Assembly (NCBI GenBank): GCA_945957605.1
Contig: CAMFLR010000028.1
Span: 1-64,000, forward strand
DNA length: 64,000 nucleotides
Direction of reading: 5' to 3'
Source: an uncultured Isosphaeraceae bacterium
Lineage (GTDB): Bacteria; Planctomycetota; Planctomycetia; Isosphaerales; Isosphaeraceae
In this document: in pieces, positions 24,649-33,134 of the stretch
How positions within the stretch are numbered: position 1 is the first letter of the stretch
How the letters are laid out: every line of letters starts with the position of its first letter
Notes under the pieces: model-generated
What the model saw: only the letters and a program-made list of their open reading frames with translations
Database searches by the model: none
What the model was told of the DNA's origin: nothing
Made by a program: the position numbers and the translations under genes

Positions 24649-26532
24649 ATGTATCCGGCTCGTTCTCTATTCCTCGCCTGCGCGCTGACGTTGGCGAGCA
24701 CGCTCTCCGGTCTCGCAGCCGACGGGCCGAATCTGGTCAAGAACTCGGATTTCGAAAAGGCTGGTAACGACGCCCGCGCCGCTGCTGAATTCAGCTTAAA
24801 AGGCGACGCCACCAGGCGCTACGCGGGTAGCCAGTATGAATTCTCGTCGATGGGTATCGCGCTCGACTCCGCGAATGATTTGAGCGGTGATCGCAAGCAC
24901 GAAGGATCGGTTTCGCAAGACGTGCCGATTGGAGATACATTGCCCGGGCGATGGTTCCGCCTCAGCGTGCGCGGACTTCCCGAAGAAGGATTCAAGCTCA
25001 CCGGCGACGATTTGCACCTGAAGGCCGACTTTTTCAGCGATGGCGGCAAGAAATCGCTCGATGGTGTGACGCGGAAGATTTATCCGTTGATCGTTCAAGA
25101 GCGCAAGGACTTCGGCGCGAATGGCGTGCGCAGACGCGGCGGTGCTGCGACATGGCGAACCTACGCATTTGAGTTCCGCCTGCCGTTTCCCGATATCGAC
25201 CAGGTGCGCGTGAGCGTCGGTTTTCGCGGCGGAGCAGGGCAGGGACGCGACACTGCGTTTCTGGTCGACGAGATGAAACTCGTGGCGATTCCCATTCCCG
25301 CAGATGCCCCCGAAGTCGCCGGAATTCGCCCCGCACAGCCGGCGAAGGTTGATCCCAGCACACTCTCGCGAGTGGCCGGCCTCTGGTATTACCAGGCTGA
25401 AAAGGGCGAGAAGCTCGATGCTCGACTGCTCGTCACCGAGAAGAACAGCGCACGATTGTTCTTCAAGGACGGCAACGGCCGCTATTTGAACCCCTTCGCC
25501 GAAAACATGACTGCCTGGCTGCGCAAGGGATATCTCGACGTTGAAGGCAACCTCGTCTCGCAAGATGAGCTTCGCAATGACAACGTGACCGTGAGCTTCG
25601 ACTCAACATCAATGATTGTTCACGCTCGCAATTTACCAAATCACCCGACGGCGAAGTTTCCCAGTCCCGCTGGTTCGGGCGATCGCAACCCGTCGTATAT
25701 TCAGGAACATGACTACACATATCACATCCCGCTGGAGCCCGAACGCAACCCGAGTGCCAAGGCGATGGACCGCAACAACGCGAACCGGGCTTTACCGATG
25801 GGAGCCATTGGCATCGCGATCAACGGAGTCGTTTTCTACAACCCGTTCGACGCCGGTATGACCGACGCCACCGACCTGATGGACCGCTGCTGCGGACATC
25901 CGAGTCCTGATAATCGCTATCACTACCACAAATATCCCGTCTGCGTGAAATCGCCGTTTGGCGACGAAGGCAAAGAGCATTCGCCGCTTATCGGCTGGGC
26001 GTTCGACGGCTATCCGATCTATGGCCCGTACGAAGCCAGCGGCGAAATGGCCAAGGATTCCAAGACGAATCCGTTGAATGACTTCAACATTCACAAAGAC
26101 GCCACGCGCGGGTGGCATTATCACGTAACGCCTGGGAAATTCCCTTATATCATTGGCGGATACTGGGGACAGGTTGATCGTCGCAACATGCCGAGTGGTC
26201 CGCCGCGGGTTGCGGGTGGTCCAGGCGGACCTGGTGGAGGTTTTGGACCTCCGGGCGGCGGTCCTCCTGGGGGAATGCCCGGGCCGCCTCCGGTGATTCG
26301 CGCGATCGACACCGATGGCGATGGCACGCTCTCGGCCGACGAAATTGCGGTCGCGGCGAAGTCGTTGAAAACGCTTGATCGCGACGGCGACGGTCGGCTC
26401 GCGGGCGACGAGATTCACCCTCCGGGACGCGGACCTGGCGGTCCCGGATTTGGCGGATTCGGTCCTGGTGGACCTCCTCCAGGTGGTCCGCCAGGTTTTG
26501 GCCGTCCCCCGGGCGGTGCGCCGTTTGAGTGA
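24649..26532 (+). CDS. Secreted YHYH-domain protein with EF-hands and Gly/Pro-rich linkers
   Basis: ATG 24649 has CCGGAG at 24635-24640 and yields 627 residues with a signal peptide ending SGLAA. Residues about 27-220 form a carbohydrate-binding-like beta-sandwich (NLVKNSDFEKAG start). The YHYH domain (about 330-515) includes GIAINGVVFYNPFD, DRCCGHPSPDNRYHYHKYP, the glycine-rich GWAFDGYPIYGP and GWHYHVT. A Gly/Pro-rich stretch then surrounds two EF-hand loops, DTDGDGTLSADE and DRDGDGRLAGDE, before another Gly/Pro tail. The YHYH family is of unknown function; clustered His and Cys suggest metal binding. It sits downstream of a WD40 kinase. The low-complexity tails could span or bind cell-wall polymer, but this is speculative. 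Confidence 0.9.
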   Translation: MYPARSLFLACALTLASTLSGLAADGPNLVKNSDFEKAGNDARAAAEFSLKGDATRRYAGSQYEFSSMGIALDSANDLSGDRKHEGSVSQDVPIGDTLPGRWFRLSVRGLPEEGFKLTGDDLHLKADFFSDGGKKSLDGVTRKIYPLIVQERKDFGANGVRRRGGAATWRTYAFEFRLPFPDIDQVRVSVGFRGGAGQGRDTAFLVDEMKLVAIPIPADAPEVAGIRPAQPAKVDPSTLSRVAGLWYYQAEKGEKLDARLLVTEKNSARLFFKDGNGRYLNPFAENMTAWLRKGYLDVEGNLVSQDELRNDNVTVSFDSTSMIVHARNLPNHPTAKFPSPAGSGDRNPSYIQEHDYTYHIPLEPERNPSAKAMDRNNANRALPMGAIGIAINGVVFYNPFDAGMTDATDLMDRCCGHPSPDNRYHYHKYPVCVKSPFGDEGKEHSPLIGWAFDGYPIYGPYEASGEMAKDSKTNPLNDFNIHKDATRGWHYHVTPGKFPYIIGGYWGQVDRRNMPSGPPRVAGGPGGPGGGFGPPGGGPPGGMPGPPPVIRAIDTDGDGTLSADEIAVAAKSLKTLDRDGDGRLAGDEIHPPGRGPGGPGFGGFGPGGPPPGGPPGFGRPPGGAPFE

Positions 26533-26573
26533 GACATTGCCTCTGGAAGTGGCTATTCATTGGAGTAGGGGCT

Positions 26574-26598
26574 GCAGCAACCTGAGCAGGTTGGCTGC
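26574..26598 (+). terminator. Hairpin downstream of the YHYH gene
   Basis: GCAGCAACCT (26574-26583) pairs with AGGTTGGCTGC (26588-26598), with one bulged base and a GAGC loop. It lies 41 bases after the YHYH stop. No T-run follows, so terminator function is tentative. Confidence 0.45.
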
Positions 26599-26639
26599 GC
26601 AGAAGATACGCCCTTGATATTGGACGCGAGGACAAATGG

Positions 26640-26755
26640 GGGTGGCCGGGACAACTCGTTGTCCCGGTCGCGAAGCGACAGGAGGCTATCGCGGACAGTT
26701 TTGCCTTGTATTTTTGTGGCTACGCCACCAGTGCAAAAAGTTGTCCTGGCCGCCC
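26640..26755. repeat. 116-bp element with 16-bp terminal inverted repeats (MITE/REP-like)
   Basis: The ends are GGGTGGCCGGGACAAC (26640-26655) and, as the reverse complement of 26740-26755, GGGCGGCCAGGACAAC, matching at 14 of 16 positions. Inside lie a perfect 10-2-10 palindrome (26646-26667, core GGGACAAC-TC-GTTGTCCC) and two short hairpins, GTCGC-GAA-GCGAC and GTGGC-TAC-GCCAC (26716-26728). It has no coding potential and sits 74 bases before the next gene. This nested structure is typical of miniature inverted-repeat or REP-type elements. I see no other full copy in the window. Confidence 0.55.
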
Positions 26756-26829
26756 AAACTTACCCTTTGCTTTGCACCAGCCGCGTAACTCCGATTACAA
26801 CAACGTCAGAAACGCCAGGCCGCGCGATT

Positions 26830-27195
26830 ATGGGTTACCATCTCCACATCACTCGAAGCGAGAATTGGTCGGACAGCGATCGCAAAATCGGTCGGGATGA
26901 ATGGCAGCGGATCGTCGAGGCCGATCACGACTTGAAACTCTACGATGACTCGGAGGCCGATTCACTCGATCCGGTCTACAAGCTGGAGATCCCTGGCCTC
27001 GACAACGCATTCTTTTACGACGAGAGTACTGGGACAATCGACGTCGGTCGGGGCTACTTCGAGGACGTCCTGTGGAAGGTGCTGGAGATTGCCGCGAAGC
27101 TGGGAGCCGTAGTCCAGGGTGACGAGAGGGAGTATTACCTGCTCACAAAGGCGGGGAGAGAAACGACGTACGAGCGACCCAACCCGACTTCGTGA
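26830..27195 (+). CDS. Small conserved hypothetical protein (MGYHLHITR family)
   Basis: I start at ATG 26830 (MGYHLHITRSENWSD), giving 121 residues; the upstream open frame runs through the inverted-repeat element and is not coding-like. The protein is acidic and lacks a signal peptide and membrane helices. It contains HITRSENWSDSDRKIGRDEW, DNAFFYDESTGTIDVGRG and a helical YFEDVLWKVLEIAAKLGAVVQGDE. From memory, similar short proteins starting MGYHLHITR occur in many bacteria without known function, sometimes near immunity or toxin genes. No strong ribosome-binding site is visible. It is convergent with a possible small minus-strand gene. Confidence 0.75.
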   Translation: MGYHLHITRSENWSDSDRKIGRDEWQRIVEADHDLKLYDDSEADSLDPVYKLEIPGLDNAFFYDESTGTIDVGRGYFEDVLWKVLEIAAKLGAVVQGDEREYYLLTKAGRETTYERPNPTS

Positions 27196-27214
27196 CCCCA
27201 CGCTGTTCCTGTGG

Positions 27215-27445
27215 CTATCCGTCTGTATCGTCCCACGGCCGACAATTCGCCACGCGCTTGCGACGGATCTTCGACCGCTCTGCCGTCATTTTGCGTGTCG
27301 TGAACCACAGATTTTCGTACCCGAATTCCGTCACGCTGAAAGCCATCGCCAGTATCAATCCGGCAATGATGCCGAGCATCGTCACCCGATTAATGCGTGG
27401 CGATTCCCAATAGCGCGAGGCCGCAAAGCAACATGCCTCGTTCAA
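27215..27445 (-). CDS. Possible small membrane protein
   Basis: The frame of up to 76 residues starts at a TTG; an internal ATG at 27379 would give 54 residues. A single hydrophobic helix (MLGIIAGLILAMAFSV) is followed by a basic segment (TTRKMTAERSKIRRKR). Synonymous positions are GC-rich, as in neighbouring genes, and the frame is convergent with the preceding gene (20 bases between stops), which makes it a plausible gene. No clear ribosome-binding site precedes either start, and I do not recognise the family. Confidence 0.4.
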   Translation of the reverse strand: MNEACCFAASRYWESPRINRVTMLGIIAGLILAMAFSVTEFGYENLWFTTRKMTAERSKIRRKRVANCRPWDDTDG

Positions 27446-27454
27446 GGAACAAGA

Positions 27455-27470
27455 CCTACATTATTGTAGG
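27455..27470. repeat. Short palindrome CCTACA-TTAT-TGTAGG
   Basis: A perfect 6-4-6 inverted repeat lies in the 234-base region between the possible small membrane gene and the soluble kinase. It contains TACA and TGTA half-sites like those of BlaI-type operators but with different spacing. It could be a regulator site or simply a hairpin. Confidence 0.3.
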
Positions 27471-27679
27471 CAGCATCAGCCTTTATGACGAACTCACACA
27501 AAGTGGTCGCGTCCATTTAGTGTACGTTCGAGCGCTAATTTTGGGCAACGTGGGTAGCAGATGCGGCCGGTTTCAGCTAGAATGAATGGGCTGAATCCAC
27601 TCCCATTGATGTGCTGCATCCTTGGTTTGCCTTCCTTTCATCTTTTCCATGAAGCCGAATTGCGACTGAAGGTTCTGTT

Positions 27680-28849
27680 ATGAAGCACGCCACGACAAAG
27701 TCGGGGGCGGAAGCGTCACCCTTGTTGACCGTCGATATGCATGTGCCGGCCGAAACGTCGATGCACATGACGGTCGTGAACACTCCCGGCTCGACCGGGT
27801 TGCGTACGCGCTATCAAACCATTCTCGGTGAGCCCAAGCTCGACTGGGTCGAAGAGCACCGGCTCGAAAAGCGGCTTGGCTCGGGCGGTCAGGGTGTGGT
27901 GTTCCTCGCCGAGCGGACCGGTGGCGATGGTTTCAGCCTGCCCGTCGCACTCAAGGTCTTCTCGCCCGAAACCTACGCGAACGACGAACTCTACATCGCC
28001 GCCATGGGCCGGATGGCGCGAGTGGCCAGCCGCGTGGCGCAGATTCAGCAAGACAATTTGCTTGACGTGCATAACTTCATCACGACCGACGGCGTGCGCG
28101 TGATGGAGATGGAATGGATCGACGGTTACGACCTTCAGCGCCTGCTGACCGACCAGATGCTCCGCCGCGCGCGCGAGCGAGTGAGCAACCAGCGCTGGGC
28201 CTATTTGAATGACGTGATCGTGACGACAGGTCGGCGCCAGCCGCGGCTCAAGCCGGGGATCGCCGTTGCGGTCCTGCGCGATTGTTTGGCCGCACTTTCG
28301 GCCCTGCATCGTGAAGGAATCGTGCATGGTGATATCAAACCGTCGAACATCATGCTCAAGCGAACAGGTAATGCGAAGTTGATCGACATCGGTGCGGCGT
28401 TTCTCGTGAGCGATCCGCCCGAACGAACCACCTGCACCGTCACGTACGCCGCACCAGAAATTCTTGGCGGTCAGCCGGGGACGCCACGATCCGACCTCGC
28501 GAGCCTGGGCTATGTGCTGATTGAAATGCTCTCCGGTATTTCGCCGTTTGAAGGCCTGACCCGATTCGGTGAAATTCGCGAGGCGAAGCACACGCTCGTT
28601 GGCCGGCTCAGGGAGATTCTGCCCAGCGAAGTGGTGCGCAACGCCTTGCTGATGAACCTGATCATCCGGCTGATCGCTCCCGATCCCGAGGCCCGGTTTC
28701 CCGACGCCGAAGCGGCCGATCTGGTCGAACAGGGCGCAGCGAATTTCCACCGTCAGCTCGTGAAGGTGAATCTGGCGAGTGAGTATGGCAACGAAATTCG
28801 CGTCTGGCTCGAGGAACTCGAAGGCGACGACAGCGAGTCCGCAGCCTGA
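27680..28849 (+). CDS. Divergent soluble Ser/Thr protein kinase-like protein (HGD, DIG motifs)
   Basis: The 389-residue protein has a kinase fold without signal peptide, transmembrane helix or sensor domain. The ATP loop GSGGQGVVFLAE lies near residue 67 and the lysine strand is VALKVFS. A large insert (about 150-190, RRARERVSNQRWAYL) precedes the catalytic loop. That loop reads HGDIKPSN (near 214) rather than HRD, and the metal motif reads DIG (near 235) rather than DFG. Catalytic Asp and Asn remain, so activity is possible, but the missing Arg means it should not depend on activation-loop phosphorylation. The activation segment includes TCTVTYAAPE. A GAAGG sequence precedes the ATG. It is convergent with the WD40 kinase to its right, with four bases between stops, and has no ECF partner. 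Confidence 0.9.
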   Translation: MKHATTKSGAEASPLLTVDMHVPAETSMHMTVVNTPGSTGLRTRYQTILGEPKLDWVEEHRLEKRLGSGGQGVVFLAERTGGDGFSLPVALKVFSPETYANDELYIAAMGRMARVASRVAQIQQDNLLDVHNFITTDGVRVMEMEWIDGYDLQRLLTDQMLRRARERVSNQRWAYLNDVIVTTGRRQPRLKPGIAVAVLRDCLAALSALHREGIVHGDIKPSNIMLKRTGNAKLIDIGAAFLVSDPPERTTCTVTYAAPEILGGQPGTPRSDLASLGYVLIEMLSGISPFEGLTRFGEIREAKHTLVGRLREILPSEVVRNALLMNLIIRLIAPDPEARFPDAEAADLVEQGAANFHRQLVKVNLASEYGNEIRVWLEELEGDDSESAA

Positions 28850-28853
28850 GTGA

Positions 28854-31800
28854 CTATCGCCCGTTGCGAGCCTTGTTCCAGCGCACATGATCGAGCGGCA
28901 CGACCGAGCCGGTTGATTCGTCGAGCGTCAGGCCGGTTCGCGCTTCGACCTGGCGCGAAGCTTCTTGAAGGTCATCGGGCAGAAGCGGCGCGCGGCGGAA
29001 AACGCGGACTGTGTTCCGGTCGTCACCAGTCGCGATGAACTTCCCGTCGGGCGAGAAGGCAACCGACCATAGTGAGGTTGCGTGCTGAAGTGCGGGACCA
29101 ATCGGTCGGCCCGTGGCCGCGTGCCAAAGTTGGACCGTTTGATCGCGGCTGCCGGTGAGAATCGTCTCGCCATCCGGACTGAACGCGACGGCAAAAATCC
29201 ACGACGCGTGCGTGAGCGGCGGGCCAATACGCTCGCCGTTTTTTGTGTTCCAGACGCGTGCCTGTCCATCCTCGCAACCGGTGACGATTGCCTTGCCATC
29301 CGGCCGAAAAGCGAGCGAGCTAACCGCGCCGGGATGACGCAGAACCGGCCCGGCAGGTTCCCATGTTGCAGCATCCCAGACTTGCGCGCTGCCGTTATCG
29401 AGGCCGGACGCAATCGTCTTGCCATCGTTGCTGAATGACAGGGCGTCGACACTTCCGCTCAGACGCTTGGGTTCGCCAATCGGTTTCCCCGTGCTTATGT
29501 CCCAGAGGCGGCAGGTTTGGTCGGCACCGCCAGTGCAGGAGAGATTTCCCTCGGGTTGAATCGCCACGACTGCCGCGCCGCCGGGATGTGGGAGACTGTG
29601 CCAGACTGGCGGATTTTGGGCCGTGTCCCACAATCGCGCGGGATTTCCACCCGCGATGATGAAGCGTCCATCGCTACTCGCCGCGACACTTTGCGAAGAT
29701 CCTGCGTTTGCGAGTACTGGGCCAACTTGCTGGCCGGAAGGGAGCTCCCATTTTCGAGTCAGGCCCATCCCGCCGGCCGTGATGAGTGATTCACTTGCCC
29801 CAGGAAATATGACCGCCGGGCCGCAGCTTGTTTTTGTGAACTCGGGTCTCGTGTAGCGGCAGGAAGAGACGTCCCAGACCCGAGCAGTGTGATCGCTGCC
29901 GGCGGTGAGGAGTGACTGTCCGTCGTCACTGAATGCGACCGACACGACCGGCCCCTGGTGGACAATCGGCGGTCCCACACGTTCATGGGAATTGGCGTCC
30001 CAGAGCTGTGCCAGCCGATTCTCTCCGCCGGTGGCGAAGAGTTTGCCATCGGGGCTGTAGGTAATCGCACGTACGCTGCCGTGAAGCTTGAAAATCGGCT
30101 GTCCAGAACGTGTCCAATCGGTTGTGCTCCACTGCGACGTCGCCCCGCCCCAGGAGCCGGTAAGTAGCCAATCCCCGCGTGGACTGAACGCGACGGAGAA
30201 CACCTCGGCACCGTGGTTGAATCCCGGGCCGATTGGCAGATATGTGACGGTGCTCCAAAGCTGCGCTTTGCGGCCGTAAGTGCCAGTGACGACGATTTCT
30301 TCGCTAGGATGAAACGCAATCGCCGCGATCTTTCCCGCACCGACAAGCGGAATCCCCAGCGAATTGCCAGTCGCGAGATCCCAGATTTGTGCGACGTTGC
30401 CGCCATCTGCGGTCATCGCCCGTGTGCCGTTCGGGCTAAGTGCGAGCAAGTTGACATCACGTGCCTTGGGCAATGCCAAATCGACTAGTGAGCCAGCCTT
30501 AATATCCCAACGCCGCACCAGGCCATCGCCGCAAGAGGTGAGCAAATTCTTCGAGTCGCGTGTGAAGACGGCGCATCGCACAAGTTGTGGATGGCGCAAA
30601 TTCGTGCCGATGGGTTCAAATGTATGCGCGTTCCAGATTCGCGCGGTGCAGTCATCGCCTACCGTGGCGATCATTGAACCGTCGGGACTGAATACGGCCG
30701 ACTCGATTGGCCCTTCGTGTGAAAGCTGTCCTTCAAGTCGCGGCAACTCGCCGAGCCAGGCGGAAATGCTCGCGCGGGCCAGACGCTGCAAAGATTCGTC
30801 GCCCGCAGCCCGGGCCGATCGCCAGCTTGCGAGCTGCCAGAGCACGCCAGTGGCAACCTGATCTTTTTCAAAAGCGGCCAGGCCGCGATCGAAGTCGCGT
30901 GTGGCGAGAATGCGTCGCGACTCCGCAAGCGATTCCTTCAGACTTTTGCGCTCGAGAGCGAGGTCGTTTGCTGCGTTGCGCTGGGCGTTTCCATAAATGA
31001 TCGACATCACAAACACCGCGACCAGCGAGAGTGCCACAACCGCCGATCCAATCGCGCCGGCAGGATTGCGACGACACCAACTCCACGTGCGCTCGGCGAG
31101 ATTGGAACGACGTGCGAGAATTGGCCGGCCTTCGACGAATCGCCGCAAATCGTCCGCAAGCTGACGGGCTGTGGCATAGCGATCGCCAGGCGCGCTTGCG
31201 AGCGCCTTGAGAATGATCGTCTCGAGATCGCGCGGAAATCGTCGATCGCGCTGACGAGGTGGCGTCGGGCCGCCGTGCAGCAAGCGATCGACCAACCGCA
31301 GCCGATCCGCCTCGTCGAACGCGGGACGATGCACTGCTAACTCATAGAGTGTCGCCCCCAGCGCGAAGACGTCGCTCCGCGGATCCGACCAGCCGTTGAA
31401 TCGCTCGGGCGCCATGTAACGCAGCGTGCCGACGACATCGCCGGTACGCGTCAGCTCGTTGTCATCAAGGTGTTTCGCAAGTCCGAAATCCGTGACCCAG
31501 ACGTGCCCGTTCAGGTCGAGCAACAGGTTCGACGGCTTGATGTCGCGATGCAAAATCCCTTGGCGATGTGCGTAGTCAAGTGCCTCGGCGACATGCATTC
31601 CTAGCCACGCGACGCTTTGAAAATAAGGGAGTTCGCTGCGATCGGCCGAGGGTCGCGGCAAGAACCGGCCGTGATAAAGCGAAATGGCCAAGGTACTCGA
31701 TGCGTCGGTCTCAATCGTCTCGCTGCCATTGTTGTGCGCGATTCGCCCGGCAGCGCGGAGCACCGTATCGAGGCCGTGGCCTTCGATGAACTGCATCGTG

Positions 31801-32276
31801 TAAAAGTGCTGGCCTTCGTGCTCGCCGATGCCGAAGACAGGCACAATGTGCGGGTGATGTAACCGCGCGGCCGCGAGGGCCTCGCGATGAAATCGTTCGA
31901 TACGATTGGCAGCTTCGGCCGCGCCGCCGGAAGGAATGGTTTTGAGTGCGACGTGTCGCCCGAGCGATTCCTGCATTGCCTCGTAAACGATTCCCATCCC
32001 GCCTGAGCCGATGGGTCGGAGGAGTACGAATTCGCCGAGGCGATCGGGCATCTGCGCGAGTTGTGTCGAGCGGCTGGGTTGTGAGAGCGAGCTTCCTTCG
32101 TCGCCAAATTCTTCCATCGCCAGCAGCGCGGGGATCAGGGAGCGGAGACGTTCGGCATGTTCGGGATGATTCGCCGCGAACTCCGCGACTGGCATGCGCT
32201 GACCTTCGCGATAGCGCGTGAGGTAGTCGTCGATGAGCAGATCGACTGGGTCGAAGTCTGAGTCGGTTTCGCACAT
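28854..32276 (-). CDS. Transmembrane Ser/Thr protein kinase with double WD40 propeller, paired with ECF
   Basis: The 1,140-residue protein starts four bases after the stop of the upstream ECF gene. Residues 10-60 form a helical segment with FAANHPEHAERLRSLIPAL, shared with the other ECF-paired kinases. The kinase domain (about 80-370) has GSGGMGIVYEA, HRDIKPSN near 243, DFG and APE. A helix at about 406-427 (AIGSAVVALSLVAVFVMSII) is followed by a coiled segment. About fourteen WD40 repeats (530-1090), nearly all ending in a WD or WS dipeptide, predict two seven-bladed propellers outside the membrane. The tail (PDDLQEASRQVEARTGLTLD, then VRWNKARN) matches that of the kinase at 20971. It is probably a membrane sensor that controls the adjacent sigma factor by phosphorylation, as inferred from family context. 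Confidence 0.95.
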   Translation of the reverse strand: MCETDSDFDPVDLLIDDYLTRYREGQRMPVAEFAANHPEHAERLRSLIPALLAMEEFGDEGSSLSQPSRSTQLAQMPDRLGEFVLLRPIGSGGMGIVYEAMQESLGRHVALKTIPSGGAAEAANRIERFHREALAAARLHHPHIVPVFGIGEHEGQHFYTMQFIEGHGLDTVLRAAGRIAHNNGSETIETDASSTLAISLYHGRFLPRPSADRSELPYFQSVAWLGMHVAEALDYAHRQGILHRDIKPSNLLLDLNGHVWVTDFGLAKHLDDNELTRTGDVVGTLRYMAPERFNGWSDPRSDVFALGATLYELAVHRPAFDEADRLRLVDRLLHGGPTPPRQRDRRFPRDLETIILKALASAPGDRYATARQLADDLRRFVEGRPILARRSNLAERTWSWCRRNPAGAIGSAVVALSLVAVFVMSIIYGNAQRNAANDLALERKSLKESLAESRRILATRDFDRGLAAFEKDQVATGVLWQLASWRSARAAGDESLQRLARASISAWLGELPRLEGQLSHEGPIESAVFSPDGSMIATVGDDCTARIWNAHTFEPIGTNLRHPQLVRCAVFTRDSKNLLTSCGDGLVRRWDIKAGSLVDLALPKARDVNLLALSPNGTRAMTADGGNVAQIWDLATGNSLGIPLVGAGKIAAIAFHPSEEIVVTGTYGRKAQLWSTVTYLPIGPGFNHGAEVFSVAFSPRGDWLLTGSWGGATSQWSTTDWTRSGQPIFKLHGSVRAITYSPDGKLFATGGENRLAQLWDANSHERVGPPIVHQGPVVSVAFSDDGQSLLTAGSDHTARVWDVSSCRYTRPEFTKTSCGPAVIFPGASESLITAGGMGLTRKWELPSGQQVGPVLANAGSSQSVAASSDGRFIIAGGNPARLWDTAQNPPVWHSLPHPGGAAVVAIQPEGNLSCTGGADQTCRLWDISTGKPIGEPKRLSGSVDALSFSNDGKTIASGLDNGSAQVWDAATWEPAGPVLRHPGAVSSLAFRPDGKAIVTGCEDGQARVWNTKNGERIGPPLTHASWIFAVAFSPDGETILTGSRDQTVQLWHAATGRPIGPALQHATSLWSVAFSPDGKFIATGDDRNTVRVFRRAPLLPDDLQEASRQVEARTGLTLDESTGSVVPLDHVRWNKARNGR

Positions 32277-32279
32277 CGC

Positions 32280-32942
32280 TCAGTCCTGCCAGTCAATGCC
32301 TGAACTTGTGAGAATCTGCCGAAGTTTTTCGAGTGCGCGAATGTACCGCTTACCGGCGGCTGCTTCAGAGAGTCCCATCACTGCGGCGATTTCCGCGCGG
32401 CTGAGCTGCTCGAAGTGGCGGAGTGCCAGGATCTCGCGATCAAGCGGCGTCAGGCTTTCGAGCGCTGTGTAGAGCTGTGCCTTGCGCTCGGCACGCACGA
32501 GAGCTTCGCTCGGCCTCGTGTCGCGGTCGAGGAAATGGCCGGCCAGCACCGCCGACGATGCCTCGGGAAATGCACCGCCGTGCAGCGCGATTTCGTTATC
32601 GGCGTCGCGCATCTGTGCGCCGAGATGATGCCGGTGCAACGTGACGAGCTTTTGCCCCGTCAGGAATCGCAGCCAGAGAAAGAACGGCATCGCCGGCGCG
32701 TTCAAATAGCTCGGCAATCGCGACGACGCTTCGAGGAATGTTTCCTGAATGACGTCCGATGGATCGATGCGCTGACGCAGCCGTTGATCGAGCCGGAGCG
32801 CGACCATCCGTCGCAACCGCGCGCGGTGACGAATTAGAAGCGCATCAAGGGCCTGAGCGTCGCTGGTCGCCACGAGTTCAAGCAGCCGGTTTGTCTCGGT
32901 CGAATCGCTGGTCATGAGCCAGTCCGCGGAGCCGCCGTCCAT
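32280..32942 (-). CDS. ECF-family sigma factor paired with WD40 kinase
   Basis: I start at ATG 32942 (MDGGSADWL), giving 220 residues; TTG 32954 and ATG 32915 are alternatives. Region 2 contains RIDPSDVIQETFLEASSRLPSYL and a Trp-rich WLRFLTGQKLVTLHRHHLGAQ. A linker with RPSEALVRAER follows, then region 4 with LDREILALRHFEQLSRAEIAAVMGLS and RYIRALEKLR. It belongs to the same subtype as the ECF at 51225, which has the same D-x-SDV[IV]QET motif. It is cotranscribed with the following WD40 kinase, with three bases between them. Planctomycete ECFs of this sort are typically found beside Ser/Thr kinases, which suggests control by phosphorylation rather than by a classical anti-sigma factor. Confidence 0.92.
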   Translation of the reverse strand: MDGGSADWLMTSDSTETNRLLELVATSDAQALDALLIRHRARLRRMVALRLDQRLRQRIDPSDVIQETFLEASSRLPSYLNAPAMPFFLWLRFLTGQKLVTLHRHHLGAQMRDADNEIALHGGAFPEASSAVLAGHFLDRDTRPSEALVRAERKAQLYTALESLTPLDREILALRHFEQLSRAEIAAVMGLSEAAAGKRYIRALEKLRQILTSSGIDWQD

Positions 32943-33030
32943 CGGCGCCCCCAAGGTATGAACCGCGAAGTCACTTCGTTACGAGACACGATCTCCAAAA
33001 AAATTCCGCATGACAAGCCCGCTCGAATCA

Positions 33031-33054
33031 TTTCTCCTAAAAAATTCGGAGAAA
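33031..33054. promoter_or_regulatory. Inverted repeat TTTCTCC/GGAGAAA between divergent genes
   Basis: A perfect seven-base inverted repeat with a ten-base AT-rich centre lies midway between the ECF start and the small membrane protein at 33135. The position fits an operator or promoter-proximal site for either divergent unit. No protein can be assigned to it. Confidence 0.35.
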
Positions 33055-33134
33055 GGATGTCTCGCAGTTCGCGGCGTGCGCGGTTCATGAGATAGCGACG
33101 GTCTCAACCGCAATGGCCCTGGCGAGGAAAAGCC

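Noticed and set aside
27716..28888. A 390-residue minus-strand open frame opposite the soluble kinase
   Set aside because: The plus strand has clear kinase motifs; this frame is its antisense shadow and overlaps the end of the WD40 kinase gene.
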